A DNA stretch of 64,000 nt from Pseudomonas xantholysinigenes (GCF_014268885.2 NZ_CP077095.1:3999001-4063000), one strand, 5' to 3'. Shown: positions 52,236 through 63,235, numbered from the stretch's first letter. Numbers and translations are program-made. Notes: a model not told the origin generated them from the sequence alone.

Positions 52236-52444
52236 GGGATGTCTCCTGGAGGGAAAGGCACGGGAAATCGTGCCGACATCAGATCGACCTTCGGCCCTTC
52301 GTCAGAGTTTCAATGGGTTTGGATAAAGCCAGCCCAATGGTAATCGGCGGATGTTTTGGCGATATCCCTGGGCACGGGCTTGCCCCGCGATCAGGCCACC
52401 CGCACAATATCGGGCCTTTCTGGCGTCAACCCGCAGGAACCTGC

Positions 52445-52825
52445 ATGAAACTCGACAAACCCACCGCCATCGCCCGGCGCAACGAAGCGCTGGCCCGGCC
52501 GGTGCTCAGCCGCGACAACACCTTGTTCGCCATCCTCGACCCCAAGCGCAACCTGTGGTGGTTCGAAGTCCCGGTGGCCTTGCTGCGCAAGGGCCAGCCC
52601 GACTGGATCAACCTGCTGCTGCATACCCCGGAAACCGACGAACTGCAGCACCTGAAGGTGCCCACCAACTTCCTGCGTGCTCACCAGGAGCAAATGGAAG
52701 TGCGCAACCCTGGCAAGCGCCGCTCGACCATCAGCCTGGCCCTGAGCGCCGATCGCGACTCACGGCTGCGCGACACCCGCCCGGGCGGCGAGCAGCTGGA
52801 TTTCAGCACCTTCGTGCAGAACTGA
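52445..52825 (+). CDS. Conserved hypothetical protein
   Basis: This is a 126-residue soluble protein with W-W-F-E-V-P in the middle and a basic C-terminal part (NPGKRRSTISLALSADRDSRL). The ATG at 52445 has AGGA 6-7 nt upstream. No domain recognised. The stop codon abuts the convergent cvfB stop. Confidence 0.75.
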   Translation: MKLDKPTAIARRNEALARPVLSRDNTLFAILDPKRNLWWFEVPVALLRKGQPDWINLLLHTPETDELQHLKVPTNFLRAHQEQMEVRNPGKRRSTISLALSADRDSRLRDTRPGGEQLDFSTFVQN

Positions 52826-53662
52826 TCAGGCCCGCTCGATGCGATCGTCATGGATGACGATCCGGCCCTGCTTGAACAGCGCGCCGATGGCCTTCTTGAA
52901 GTTGCCCTTGCTGACGTTGAACATCTGGCTGATCAGCGCCGGGTCGCTCTTGTCGCATACCGGCAGCACCCCACCATTGGCCTCCAGGCGCTGCATGATC
53001 TGCTCGTGCAGGCTGTCGGCCAATGCCTGGCCCACCGGCTGCAGGCTCAGGGCGATCTTGCCGTCGTGGCGCACTTCCTTGATGAAGCCTTTCTCGTGCA
53101 TCCCTGAGCGCAGGAACTTGAACACTTCGTTCTTGTGGATCAGGCCCCAGTGGCGGTTGTTGATGATCGCCTTGAAGCCCATCGGCGTCTCGCCGGCCAC
53201 CAGCAACTCCACCGGCTGACCGACCGTATAGTCGACTGGCGTGCGGTCCAGGTAGCGGTCGAGCTTGGCGGTGGCGGTGATGCGCCGGGTGCGCTTGTCC
53301 AGATAGGCGTGCACCACGCAGTAGTCGCCGATCTTCAATGGCCGCGACTCTTCCGAGTACGGCATCAGCAGGTCCTTGGACAGACCCCAGTCGAGGAAGA
53401 TACCCGCGCCGTTGATGTCCTTGACCTTGAGGCTGGCGAACTCGCCCACCTGCATCTTCGGTTTCTCGGTGGTGGCGATCAGCTGGTCTTCGCTGTCGAG
53501 GTAGATGAACACATTGAGCCAGTCATCCAGCTCCAGCTCGGCGTCCTTGGGGAAGTACCGCCGCGGCAGGAGGATTTCGCCGTCGGCGCCGCCGTCCAGG
53601 TACAGGCCGAACTCCACGTGTTTCACGATTTGCAAACTGTTGTAACGCCCAAGCAGAGCCAT
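52826..53662 (-). CDS. cvfB: CvfB-family S1-domain RNA-binding protein
   Basis: This is a 278-residue protein with the CvfB/YitL layout: three S1-like OB folds and a C-terminal winged helix (ISQMFNVSKGNFKKAIGALFKQGRI). The S1-type motif NGAGIFLDWGLSKDLLMP (about 84-101) is clear. Known relatives regulate virulence or bind RNA; the exact target in pseudomonads is unknown. Confidence 0.88.
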   Translation of the reverse strand: MALLGRYNSLQIVKHVEFGLYLDGGADGEILLPRRYFPKDAELELDDWLNVFIYLDSEDQLIATTEKPKMQVGEFASLKVKDINGAGIFLDWGLSKDLLMPYSEESRPLKIGDYCVVHAYLDKRTRRITATAKLDRYLDRTPVDYTVGQPVELLVAGETPMGFKAIINNRHWGLIHKNEVFKFLRSGMHEKGFIKEVRHDGKIALSLQPVGQALADSLHEQIMQRLEANGGVLPVCDKSDPALISQMFNVSKGNFKKAIGALFKQGRIVIHDDRIERA

Positions 53663-53791
53663 TTCCGAAGATCCTCAAGACAAGGCGGCTATTCTAACAC
53701 CTGACCCGCCCGGCCGCCCGAGCGTACATTCGCCGGAACCGCCGAGCCCCCCTTGCGTCTACCGCCTGGCCAGCCCTGCAAGGATCCGCAC

Positions 53792-54655
53792 ATGCCCTAT
53801 CGCCCGACCCACGCCCTGCTCCTGCTGATCGGCTTCGCCCTGGCCTTGGCCGCTTGCAGCCGCATCGACCTGGCCTACCGCAACCTCGACCGCCTGGTAC
53901 CGTGGTCGCTGGACGATTACCTGGACATGAACCGCGAGCAGAAGCAGCTGCTCGACGAACGGCTCAAGGCGCACCTGGCCTGGCACTGCAAGACTCAATT
54001 GCCGGGCTACCTCGACTGGCTGGACCGGGTACGGCTGATGGTGGCCAACGATGCCGTCACCGACGACGCCCTACGCCAGCGCACAGCCGAGGCTCGCCAG
54101 GCCATCGGCCGGGTCGCCGAACAGATCACCCCCTCCGCCAGCGAACTGCTGCGAGGCATGAGCGACGCCCAGGTGGCCGAAATGCGCCGGGCGTTTCACC
54201 AGGACATCGAGCAGCGGCAGAAAGCCTATGTCGAGACACCACTGCCCGAACAGATCGAAAACCGCGCCAAACGTATGCGCAAGCGCCTCGAGCCCTGGCT
54301 GGGCGAACTCAATGCCGACCAGCGGCAACGGGTAATGAGCTGGTCCCAGGCGCTGGGCGACCAGAATCGCCAGTGGATCGCCAACCGCGCCCATTGGCAG
54401 CAGCAACTGGTATTGGTGATGGACCAGCGCGCCACGCCCAGCTTCGAGCCACGCCTGGCGCAGTTGCTGCAGCGCAAGGAAAGCCTGTGGACGCCCGAAT
54501 ACCGCCTGGCGTTCCAGAACAGCGAGCAACAGGCGCGCAGCCTGGTGGTGGACCTGGTGAGGCAGAGCAGCCCGGCGCAGCGACAATTCCTGCAACAGCG
54601 GCTGGGCAAGGTGCGCGCGGACTTCAGCGAGCTCAAATGCCTCAAGTCGCCGTAG
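53792..54655 (+). CDS. DUF6279-family lipoprotein
   Basis: This is a 287-residue lipoprotein: signal peptide with lipobox LALAAC (mature Cys about 22), then a helical domain with R-N-L-D-R-L-V-P-W-S-L-D-D-Y-L (about 31-45). AAGGA lies 8 nt before the ATG at 53792. It is divergent from cvfB and convergent with aceK. The role is unknown; relatives are widespread in gammaproteobacteria. Confidence 0.83.
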   Translation: MPYRPTHALLLLIGFALALAACSRIDLAYRNLDRLVPWSLDDYLDMNREQKQLLDERLKAHLAWHCKTQLPGYLDWLDRVRLMVANDAVTDDALRQRTAEARQAIGRVAEQITPSASELLRGMSDAQVAEMRRAFHQDIEQRQKAYVETPLPEQIENRAKRMRKRLEPWLGELNADQRQRVMSWSQALGDQNRQWIANRAHWQQQLVLVMDQRATPSFEPRLAQLLQRKESLWTPEYRLAFQNSEQQARSLVVDLVRQSSPAQRQFLQQRLGKVRADFSELKCLKSP

Positions 54656-54688
54656 GCGCCAGCCTTGCCAACGAACGCGAGCGCCCTC

Positions 54689-56404
54689 TCAACGCTCCTT
54701 GCGCCGATACGGAAACACGTCGATCACCTTGCCCGCGCCAATCGCCTGTTGCAGCCCCTTCCAGTAATCAGCGTCGTACAGCTCGCCATGCAACCGGCTG
54801 AACAGTCGGCGCTGGCCGATATCGGCGAACAGAAACGGCGGGAACTCCTCGGGGAACACGTCATGCGGCCCGATCGAGTACCACGGCTCGCCAGACATCT
54901 CGTCTTCCGGGTAACGCGGCGGTGGGATATGGCGGAAATTCACCTCGGTGAGAAAGCTGATTTCGTCGTAGTCGTAGAACACCACCCGGCCATGGCGGGT
55001 GACACCGAAGTTCTTCAACAGCATGTCGCCGGGGAAGATATTCGCCGCCGCCAGTTGCTTGATCGCCAGCCCGTAGTCTTCCAGCGCCTCCAGCACCTGG
55101 GCCTCGCTGGCCTGCTCCAGGTACAGGTTCAGTGGGGTCATGCGCCGTTCGGTCCAGCAGTGGCGGATCAACACCGTGTCGCCCTCCAGGGCCACGGTGG
55201 ACGGCGCCACTTCCAGCAGCTCCGCCAGGCAGTCAGGGTCGAACTTGGCGCGGGGGAAGCGAAAATCAGCGAATTCCTGGGTATCGGCCATGCGTCCGAC
55301 ACGATCGACACTTTTCACCAGCCGGTACTTTTCGATCACCGTGGCCCGGTCGACAGTCTTCGACGGCGAGAAACGGTCCTTGATGATCTTGAACACGGTA
55401 TTGAAGCCCGGCAGGGTGAACACGCTCATGACCATGCCACGCACGCCCGGGGCCATGACGAAACGGTCGTCGCTGCTGGCCAGGTGGTTGATCAGCGCGC
55501 GGTAGAACTCCGACTTGCCATGCTTGTAGAAGCCAATCGAGGTGTACAACTCGGCGATGTGCTTGCCCGGCAGGATGCGCTTGAGGAAGTTGACGAACTC
55601 AGCCGGCACCGGCACATCGACCATGAAGTACGAGCGAGTGAAGGAAAAGATGATCGACACCTGCGCCTCGTCGGTGATCAGCGCGTCGGCCTCGATGCCA
55701 TGGCCTTCGCGGTGCAGCAGCGGGATCACCAGCGGCCATTGCTCGTCGGGAGTGTATAAACGCCCCACCAGGTACGCCCCCTTGTTGCGGTAGAGCACCG
55801 AAGTGAACAGCTCCACCGCCAGGGTCGGGTCCTTGCAGACCCAGTCGGGCAGGCATTCGCGCAGTTGCTCCTCCAGCCGCGCAAGGTCGCCTTCCAATTC
55901 GCCGTACCGCACGTTGAATGCATAATCGGCGAAGATTGCCCGCAACAGGCCTTTCAATCCCTGGTGTGGCGTATAGGTGCGGGTCTGCGCGGCGCGTTCG
56001 TGGCCGCGCATCGACGGGCGGGTGGTGTGGATGAACATGCAACCGTCACTGATCAGGTCATGGCTGAACAGGCTGCAGAACAGCGAGTTGTACCAAGTCT
56101 CGGACAGCTCATCGTCCAGCCGCGGGTCGATCAGGCGGATATAGGCGTTCTTGACCAGCGGCCATTGCTCGATATCGAGCAGCACGGCATCGTCGAAGGC
56201 CTTGCGCAGCCAGCCGTTGACCTCGGCGACCTTCTCTTCGTAGAGGTTGATGCGTGCCGCCGCGGCATCCTGGATAGCCTGCCAGCGCGCCTGTTCGAAG
56301 CGCTCGCGGGCACCGAGGGTGATGCGCCGGAAGTGCTCACGGTAATCGTCGAAGCCGTCGAGGATCATCCGGGCGATCTCGGCGGCGGGCCAGGATTGGG
56401 TCAT
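54689..56404 (-). CDS. aceK: Isocitrate dehydrogenase kinase/phosphatase
   Basis: This 571-residue bifunctional enzyme phosphorylates and dephosphorylates isocitrate dehydrogenase to send carbon to the glyoxylate shunt. The whole family pattern is intact, including [20 protein letters not shown] (ATP-binding region) and [18 protein letters not shown] (catalytic Asp segment). AGAGG lies 7 nt before the ATG at 56404. Its use with the nearby fatty-acid degradation genes is a natural fit, since acetyl-CoA growth needs the shunt. Confidence 0.95.
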   Translation of the reverse strand: MTQSWPAAEIARMILDGFDDYREHFRRITLGARERFEQARWQAIQDAAAARINLYEEKVAEVNGWLRKAFDDAVLLDIEQWPLVKNAYIRLIDPRLDDELSETWYNSLFCSLFSHDLISDGCMFIHTTRPSMRGHERAAQTRTYTPHQGLKGLLRAIFADYAFNVRYGELEGDLARLEEQLRECLPDWVCKDPTLAVELFTSVLYRNKGAYLVGRLYTPDEQWPLVIPLLHREGHGIEADALITDEAQVSIIFSFTRSYFMVDVPVPAEFVNFLKRILPGKHIAELYTSIGFYKHGKSEFYRALINHLASSDDRFVMAPGVRGMVMSVFTLPGFNTVFKIIKDRFSPSKTVDRATVIEKYRLVKSVDRVGRMADTQEFADFRFPRAKFDPDCLAELLEVAPSTVALEGDTVLIRHCWTERRMTPLNLYLEQASEAQVLEALEDYGLAIKQLAAANIFPGDMLLKNFGVTRHGRVVFYDYDEISFLTEVNFRHIPPPRYPEDEMSGEPWYSIGPHDVFPEEFPPFLFADIGQRRLFSRLHGELYDADYWKGLQQAIGAGKVIDVFPYRRKER

Positions 56405-56566
56405 GCGCGTGCCTCTGGGCAATGGTCACCGCAATAGCTTAGCCGGGTCGGGAATAGCTGTTCGCCGGCAATGCTGTCCAAGGCAGTCATACAGCAAGAA
56501 AGCACAAGAATCTGCCCTGCGCATTCACGTAGACTCGCGCCCCTGCCCCACCGCCGGAGACCACCC

Positions 56567-57442
56567 GTGAGCCCCATCGCCCTCGCCCGCCTGCTGACCC
56601 TTGCCGCCGTCTGGGGGGCCAGCTTTCTGTTCATGCGCATCATCGCCCCAGAGCTCGGCACCGTGCCGACCGCCTTCTTCCGCGTATCGATCGCCTGCCT
56701 GGGGCTGATCGCCATCCTCGCCACCGCACGCGTGCGCTGGGACTTCGAAGGCAAGCTCGGCGCCTGCCTGGTGCTGGGCATGATCAACTCGGGCATCCCG
56801 GCCACCTTCTACTCGGTGGCCGCGCAGGTGTTGCCCGCCGGCTACTCGGCGATCTTCAACGCCACCACGCCGCTGATGGGGGTGCTGATCGGTGCGTTGT
56901 TCTTCCGCGAGGCCATGACCCTGCCCAAGCTCTGCGGGATCTTCCTTGGCTTGTTCGGCGTCGGTATCCTCAGCGGCGCCGGGCCGGTGGCGCTGGACAT
57001 GGCCCTGGTGCAAGGTGCCCTGGCCTGCCTGGCGGCGACCACCTGTTATGGCTTTGCCGGGTTCCTGGCGCGGCGCTGGGTCGGCACCCTGGACAGCCGC
57101 CTCTCGGCCCTGGGCAGCATGCTCGGCGCCACCCTACTGTTGAGCCCGCTGTTCGCCTGGAGTGCGCTGAGCCAACCGCCGGCCAGCTGGGGTGGCTGGC
57201 AGGTATGGCTGTCGTTGCTCGGGCTGGGTCTGCTGTGCACGGCGTTCGCCTACATCCTGTACTTCCGCCTGCTGAACGAGATCGGGCCGGTGAAAGCCAG
57301 CACCGTGACGTTCCTGATTCCGGTGTTTGGCGTGCTGTGGGGTGCGTGGCTGCTGGATGAGCCACTGTCGATGGCCCACTTGTATGGCGGGGTGTTGATC
57401 GGCGCGGCGCTGTGGCTGGTGCTGCGCCCGGCACGATCGTGA
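56567..57442 (+). CDS. EamA/DMT-family permease
   Basis: This is a 291-residue ten-helix permease (LLTLAAVWGASFLFMRIIAPELG start; GVLWGAWLLDEPLS near the end). The GTG start at 56567 has GGAG 8 nt upstream; the longer frame upstream is not plausible. It is convergent with another EamA gene; the two share a small hairpin. Confidence 0.88.
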   Translation: MSPIALARLLTLAAVWGASFLFMRIIAPELGTVPTAFFRVSIACLGLIAILATARVRWDFEGKLGACLVLGMINSGIPATFYSVAAQVLPAGYSAIFNATTPLMGVLIGALFFREAMTLPKLCGIFLGLFGVGILSGAGPVALDMALVQGALACLAATTCYGFAGFLARRWVGTLDSRLSALGSMLGATLLLSPLFAWSALSQPPASWGGWQVWLSLLGLGLLCTAFAYILYFRLLNEIGPVKASTVTFLIPVFGVLWGAWLLDEPLSMAHLYGGVLIGAALWLVLRPARS

Positions 57443-57443
57443 C

Positions 57444-57469
57444 GTGGGAGCGGGGTTGCCCGCTCCCAC
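57444..57469. terminator. Hairpin between convergent EamA genes
   Basis: GTGGGAGCGGG-GTTG-CCCGCTCCCAC is a perfect 11-bp stem directly after the EamA stop and 10 bp from the opposite stop. It is REP-derived; no T-run. Confidence 0.6.
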
Positions 57470-57478
57470 CGATTCACC

Positions 57479-58360
57479 TCAAGCCTCAGCCGTGCGCAAC
57501 GCCGGCTTGCGGAACACGAACAGCAACCCGACCACGATCAGCCCCATCCCCAGCAGGCTCAGCGGCGCCAGGCGATTGCCGAAGATGATGAAGTCCATCA
57601 CCGCGGTCACCGCCGGCACCAGGTAGAACAGGCTGGTGACATTGACCAGGTTGCCCCGGGCGATCAGCCGATACAGCAGCAGCGTGGCGAGCAGCGAGAC
57701 CACCAAGCCCATCCACAGCAAGGCGCCGAGGAAGCTCACGCTCCACTCGACATGCAGCGGCTGGAACGGTGCGAACACCGCGCACAGGGCAAAACCCGCG
57801 AGGTACTGCAACGGCAAGGTCCCCATCGGGTTGTCGGTGATGCGCTTCTGCAGGATCGAGCCGCAGGTCATGCTGGCCAGCGCCAGCAGGGCGAACAGCA
57901 TCCCGGCCAGGGACACCCCGCCCAGATTGATGCCCTGGTAGACCACCATCACCAACCCGCCCAGCCCGAGCCCCAGGCCGAACAGCCGACTCCAGGAGCG
58001 TTGACGCTCCATCAGCACCACGGTGAGGATCGGTTGCACTCCCATGACCGTGGCCATGACCCCGGGCGTGACATGGGTGTTCAACGCCAGCAAGTAGAAG
58101 ATCTGGTAAGCGCCCAGCAGCACGCAACCCGTGCCCAGGGCACGCAGGATGCCGCTGCGGCTGCGCGGCCAGCGCAGTCCGAGCAGTGGGCCGATCAGCA
58201 GCAGGCCGGCCAGGGCCAGCGCTGAACGCAGCAGGAGGAAGGCGAAGGGGCTGGCCTGGGCCAGGCCGAGCTTGGAGACGATCGCCCCGCTGCTCCACAG
58301 CAGGACGAACAGGCTGGTAGTGGCCGCCGAGGCCACGGATGCTTTGGAAAGGACAGACAT
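57479..58360 (-). CDS. EamA/DMT-family permease
   Basis: This is a 293-residue permease with ten helices and the EamA repeat pattern (SLFVLLWSSGAIVSKLGLAQASPFAFLLLR). The start at 58360 has a weak GGTGG upstream. It is a separate branch from the convergent neighbour. Substrate unknown. Confidence 0.85.
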   Translation of the reverse strand: MSVLSKASVASAATTSLFVLLWSSGAIVSKLGLAQASPFAFLLLRSALALAGLLLIGPLLGLRWPRSRSGILRALGTGCVLLGAYQIFYLLALNTHVTPGVMATVMGVQPILTVVLMERQRSWSRLFGLGLGLGGLVMVVYQGINLGGVSLAGMLFALLALASMTCGSILQKRITDNPMGTLPLQYLAGFALCAVFAPFQPLHVEWSVSFLGALLWMGLVVSLLATLLLYRLIARGNLVNVTSLFYLVPAVTAVMDFIIFGNRLAPLSLLGMGLIVVGLLFVFRKPALRTAEA

Positions 58361-58475
58361 GTATTGCCACCTGTATGGGCAAGGAAAGCCGTACGGGCGG
58401 AACTATCGCGTCATCAGGGATAGCCGACCGTGTTCAGTGCGTTGCGCGTGCGGTGGGGATGCGGCCAGCGGCCGA

Positions 58476-58640
58476 TCAGCCCAGCACCACGACTGCGCGA
58501 GGGGGCGCAGCTACGCCGCCTACCACGCCACTGACAGGTGGTGGATAGTGACTGATCATGGCCGGCTGCTGGCTGCCACGCACGACAACGCCCGCGACAG
58601 GCGCGAGAACGTAGGCGGTGGTGGAAGGGATGACGGGCAT
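58476..58640 (-). CDS. Possible 54-residue small protein
   Basis: A frame from the ATG at 58640 to TGA at 58476 gives a Val/Pro/Gly-rich peptide (MPVIPSTTAYVLAPVAG... SGVVGGVAAPPRAVVVLG). Codon third positions favour G/C. The ribosome-binding site is weak (AGAAGA 7 nt upstream). No family recognised; may be chance. Confidence 0.3.
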   Translation of the reverse strand: MPVIPSTTAYVLAPVAGVVVRGSQQPAMISHYPPPVSGVVGGVAAPPRAVVVLG

Positions 58641-58687
58641 GAACAGGTCTTCTGGAAAGTCAATGGACTGGACTATAGCGGTGGATT

Positions 58688-58770
58688 CTTCGCGGGTAAA
58701 CCCACTCCCACAAGTATCTCGCTGGATTAGCTGCCATGGAGTACTTGTGGGGGTGGGTTTACCCGCGAAA
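58688..58770. repeat. REPIN
   Basis: ttcgcgggtaaacccactcccacaag and its inverse cttgtgggggtgggtttacccgcgaa lie face to face around a 31-nt spacer. Confidence 0.85.
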
Positions 58771-58804
58771 AGGCTGGACCTGCCCGGGAAGATGCCTGCC
58801 CCGA

Positions 58805-59740
58805 TCAGAACAGCCAGCGATACAGCGCGTAGGCCACCACCACCGCCAGCACTGGCCGCAAGATGCGGTAGGCCTTGGGGTTGGCGCGCTTGAACTGCTT
58901 GACCCGGGTGCTGATGACATTGCTGAAGCGCTTGCTCCAGGCATAGGCCTGGTTGATCCCGCCAACGCGCTCGTCGTCAGTGTTCTGCGGCGCGGTGGCG
59001 CGGCCGAGGAAGGCGCTGACCTTGCGGTTGATGCGGGTCATCAACGGGCTGTTGAGCGGGCGCTCGACGTCGCAGAACAGGATCACCCGGGTAACGTCGG
59101 TCTCGTTCTTGACCCAGTGCACGTAGGTCTCGTCGAACATCACGTCCTCGCCGTCACGCCAGGCGTAGGGCTGGCCGTCGACGTAGATGCGGCAGTTGTC
59201 CGAGTTCGGCGTGGTCAGGCCCAGGTGATAGCGCAGGGAACCGGCGAACGGGTCACGGTGCGGGTTGAGGTGGCTGCCGCCGGGCAGCAGGGCGAACATC
59301 GCGCCCTTGACGTTGGGGATGCTGCTGACCAGTTCGACGGTCTTCGGGCAGAGCATTTCGGCCGACGGCAGCGGCTTGTCGTACCACTTCAGGTAGAAAC
59401 GCTTCCAGCCCTTCTTGAAGAACGAACCGAAGCCGGCATCGTTGTCTTTTTCCGCCGCGCGGATGTAACCCTCGTCGAACAGGCGCATGGCCTCCTCGCG
59501 AATCACCTGCCAGTTGTCCTTGAGCACATCCAGCTCAGGGAAGCGCTGGCGGTCCAGGTAGGGCTTGGAGGGCACGCCGGAAAACAGGTACATCAGGGCG
59601 TTGTAGGGGGCGAACAGCGCCGAATGGTTGACGAACTGACGCAGCACCGGCAAACGCGCCTTGCCGCGCAGGTGCACGAACAGCACGCTGGAGATGAACA
59701 CCAGCAGGACACCCGCCTTGGCGAGGAAGGAAAAGGTCAT
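58805..59740 (-). CDS. lpxO: Lipid A hydroxylase LpxO (aspartyl/asparaginyl beta-hydroxylase family)
   Basis: This 311-residue Fe(II)/2-oxoglutarate-dependent oxygenase is predicted to hydroxylate a secondary acyl chain of lipid A. The iron ligands are His161 and Asp163 in N-P-H-R-D and His208 in DETYVHW. The N-terminal helix (about 5-22) anchors it to the inner membrane, and a hydrophobic C-terminal helix follows. AAGGAG lies 7 nt before the ATG at 59740. P. putida and P. aeruginosa have one or two such genes. Confidence 0.88.
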   Translation of the reverse strand: MTFSFLAKAGVLLVFISSVLFVHLRGKARLPVLRQFVNHSALFAPYNALMYLFSGVPSKPYLDRQRFPELDVLKDNWQVIREEAMRLFDEGYIRAAEKDNDAGFGSFFKKGWKRFYLKWYDKPLPSAEMLCPKTVELVSSIPNVKGAMFALLPGGSHLNPHRDPFAGSLRYHLGLTTPNSDNCRIYVDGQPYAWRDGEDVMFDETYVHWVKNETDVTRVILFCDVERPLNSPLMTRINRKVSAFLGRATAPQNTDDERVGGINQAYAWSKRFSNVISTRVKQFKRANPKAYRILRPVLAVVVAYALYRWLF

Positions 59741-59815
59741 GCAACACTCCTTGGAGGGGAAATCAGGCCATCCCCGGATAGCCGGACATGATAAACCCAT
59801 CAGGAGCCGCTGCAA

Positions 59816-59896
59816 GCCAGAAGCTGCAAGCGACAAGCCCCAAGCTGATCCGTGTCAATACGGCCATTCTTTAGCCTGCGGCTTGCAGCTGGTCGC
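59816..59896. repeat. Imperfect inverted repeat with agctgcaagc units
   Basis: The segment from gctgcaagccagaagctgcaagcgacaagcc to gcggcttgcagctggtcgc repeats agctgcaagc in direct and inverted order. It resembles a widespread pseudomonad repeat family distinct from REP. It lies between lpxO and cysK. Confidence 0.5.
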
Positions 59897-60871
<975 letters not shown>

Positions 60872-61060
60872 GGCGGGGTCCTTGAATGCATGGACTGGCG
60901 GGTGGACCTAAAAGGGTAAGCCTGCTGGCGGGGAGCGTAAAGCCTGTCTGGCCAGCTGGGGTGACGGACCATTCAGGGAATGAATACCCGGTCTGCGTTT
61001 GCACGCGGCGGGTGCGGGGTTATAGTCGCGGACAAATCACAAACAGATGTTGTCCGAGCC

Positions 61061-61137
61061 GGCCCTTTCGCGGGCACGCCCGCTCCCACAAGGATCGCAC
61101 CGTCCCCTGTGGGAGCGGGCGTGCCCGCGAAAGGGCC
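61061..61137. repeat. REPIN with long arms
   Basis: ggccctttcgcgggcacgcc...cgctcccacaa is mirrored by gtgggagcgggcgtgcccgcgaaagggcc, a nearly perfect hairpin about 31 nt upstream of the MoxR gene start. It lies in the transcribed leader if the promoter is further upstream. Confidence 0.88.
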
Positions 61138-61167
61138 CTCGCTGACACCCGTGCAGAGGATCGGTTC

Positions 61168-62013
61168 ATGAAGTTCGAAGGCACCCGCGACTACGTCGCC
61201 ACAGACGACCTGAAGCTGGCGGTCAATGCAGCCATCACCCTGGAGCGCCCGCTGCTGGTCAAGGGCGAACCGGGCACCGGCAAGACCATGCTCGCCGAGC
61301 AACTGGCCGCCTCCTTCGGCGCGCGCCTGATCACCTGGCACATCAAGTCCACCACCAAGGCCCACCAGGGCCTCTACGAGTACGACGCGGTCAGCCGCCT
61401 GCGTGACTCGCAGCTGGGCGTGGACAAGGTCCACGATGTGCGCAACTACCTGAAGAAGGGCAAGCTGTGGGAAGCCTTCGAGGCCGACGAGCGGGTGATC
61501 CTGCTGATCGACGAGATCGACAAGGCCGACATCGAGTTCCCCAACGACCTGTTGCAGGAACTCGACAAGATGGAGTTCTACGTCTACGAAATCGACGAGA
61601 CCATCAAGGCCAGGCAGCGCCCGATCATCATCATCACCTCCAACAACGAAAAAGAGCTGCCCGACGCCTTCCTGCGCCGCTGCTTCTTCCATTACATCGC
61701 CTTCCCCGACCGCGCCACCCTGCAACAGATCGTCGATGTGCACTACCCGAACATCAGCCAGTCGCTGGTCAGCGAAGCGCTGGACGTGTTCTTCGACGTG
61801 CGCAAGGTCCCGGGCCTGAAGAAAAAACCGTCCACCTCGGAGCTGGTCGACTGGCTCAAGCTGCTGATGGCCGACAACATCGGTGAAGCGGTGCTGCGCG
61901 AACGCGATCCGACCAAGGCTATCCCACCGCTGGCCGGGGCCCTGGTGAAGAACGAGCAGGACGTGCAACTGCTCGAACGCCTGGCCTTCATGAGCCGGCG
62001 CGGCAACCGCTGA
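61168..62013 (+). CDS. MoxR-family AAA+ ATPase
   Basis: This is a 281-residue AAA+ ATPase of the MoxR group: Walker A GEPGTGKT (33-40), Walker B ILLIDEIDKA (111-120), sensor TSNNEKELPDAFLRRCFFHYI. These act as chaperone-like ATPases with a VWA-domain partner, here encoded 13 nt downstream. AGAGGA precedes the ATG at 61168. Confidence 0.92.
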   Translation: MKFEGTRDYVATDDLKLAVNAAITLERPLLVKGEPGTGKTMLAEQLAASFGARLITWHIKSTTKAHQGLYEYDAVSRLRDSQLGVDKVHDVRNYLKKGKLWEAFEADERVILLIDEIDKADIEFPNDLLQELDKMEFYVYEIDETIKARQRPIIIITSNNEKELPDAFLRRCFFHYIAFPDRATLQQIVDVHYPNISQSLVSEALDVFFDVRKVPGLKKKPSTSELVDWLKLLMADNIGEAVLRERDPTKAIPPLAGALVKNEQDVQLLERLAFMSRRGNR

Positions 62014-62026
62014 CAGGAGCCGGGCC

Positions 62027-63205
62027 ATGCTGCTCAACCTGTTCAATGAAATGCGCGCGGCCAAGGTGCCGGTGTCGGTGCGCGAACTGCTCGACCTGCA
62101 CCACGCCCTGCAAAAGGGCGTGGTGTTCGCCGACATGGACGCCTTCTACTACCTGGCCCGCGCCATCCTGGTGAAGGACGAACGCCACTTCGACAAGTTC
62201 GACCGGGCGTTCGCCGCCTACTTCAAGGGCCTGGAAAACCTCGACCGGCATATCGAGGCGCTGATCCCCGACGAGTGGCTGCGCAAGGAGTTCGAGCGCT
62301 CGCTCACCGACGAGGAACGCGCGCAGATCCAGTCCCTGGGCGGGCTGGACAAGCTGATCGAGGAGTTCAAGAAGCGCCTCGAGGAGCAGAAGGAACGCCA
62401 CGCCGGCGGCAACAAGTGGATCGGCACCGGCGGCACCAGCCCGTTCGGCTCGGGCGGTTTCAACCCCGAGGGCATCCGCGTCGGCGAGGCCGGCAAGCGC
62501 CAGGGCAAGGCGGTGAAGGTGTGGGACCAGCGCGAGTACAAGAACCTCGACGACCAGGTCGAACTGGGCACGCGCAACATCAAGCTGGCCCTGCGCCGCC
62601 TGCGCAAGTTCGCCCGCGAAGGCGCCGCCGAGGAGCTGGACATCGACGGCACCATCGACCACACCGCCCGTGACGCGGGGCTGCTGAACATCCAGATGCG
62701 CCCCGAGCGGCGCAACACGGTCAAGCTGCTGTTGCTGTTCGACATCGGCGGCTCGATGGACGCCCATGTGAAGGTGTGCGAGGAACTGTTCTCGGCCTGC
62801 AAGACCGAGTTCAAGCACCTGGAGTACTACTACTTCCACAACTTCATCTACGAGTCGGTGTGGAAGAACAACCTGCGCCGCACCTCGGAGCGCTTCTCCA
62901 CCTTCGACCTGCTGCACAAGTACGGCGACGACTACAAGGTGGTGTTCGTCGGCGACGCGGCCATGGCGCCCTACGAGATCACCCAGCCGGGCGGCAGCGT
63001 CGAGCACTGGAACGAAGAAGCCGGGTACGTGTGGATGCAGCGCTTCATGGAGAAGTTCAGGAAGATCATCTGGATCAACCCGTACCCCAAACAGGCCTGG
63101 GACTACACCGCCTCGACCCATCTGGTGCGAGACCTGATCGAGGACAGGATGTTTCCGCTGACCTTGCAGGGGTTGGAAGACGGGATGCGTTACCTGTCCA
63201 AGTGA
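62027..63205 (+). CDS. VWA-domain protein (CoxE-like), MoxR partner
   Basis: This is a 392-residue protein with a CoxE/VWA-like C-terminal domain. The metal-ion-dependent adhesion motif is D-I-G-G-S-M-D (239-245); the middle holds a Gly-rich linker (KWIGTGGTSPFGSGGF, about 130-145). AGGAG lies 8 nt before the ATG. MoxR/VWA pairs generally help assemble metalloenzymes or complexes; the client is unknown. Confidence 0.92.
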   Translation: MLLNLFNEMRAAKVPVSVRELLDLHHALQKGVVFADMDAFYYLARAILVKDERHFDKFDRAFAAYFKGLENLDRHIEALIPDEWLRKEFERSLTDEERAQIQSLGGLDKLIEEFKKRLEEQKERHAGGNKWIGTGGTSPFGSGGFNPEGIRVGEAGKRQGKAVKVWDQREYKNLDDQVELGTRNIKLALRRLRKFAREGAAEELDIDGTIDHTARDAGLLNIQMRPERRNTVKLLLLFDIGGSMDAHVKVCEELFSACKTEFKHLEYYYFHNFIYESVWKNNLRRTSERFSTFDLLHKYGDDYKVVFVGDAAMAPYEITQPGGSVEHWNEEAGYVWMQRFMEKFRKIIWINPYPKQAWDYTASTHLVRDLIEDRMFPLTLQGLEDGMRYLSK

Positions 63206-63215
63206 TATCGCCTTG

Positions 63216-63235
63216 TTCGCGGGTTTACCCGCGAA
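63216..63235. repeat. REP half-palindrome
   Basis: TTCGCGGG-TTTA-CCCGCGAA is a perfect 8-bp hairpin between the VWA gene and the convergent PxpC-type gene, without T-run. Confidence 0.7.

Larger units (their letters stand above)
58361..58804. other. Intergenic region between EamA and lpxO
   Basis: The 444-bp stretch has a possible short minus-strand frame (58476-58640) and a REPIN (58688-58770). The left part (58380-58470) shows no recognisable structure. Confidence 0.5.
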
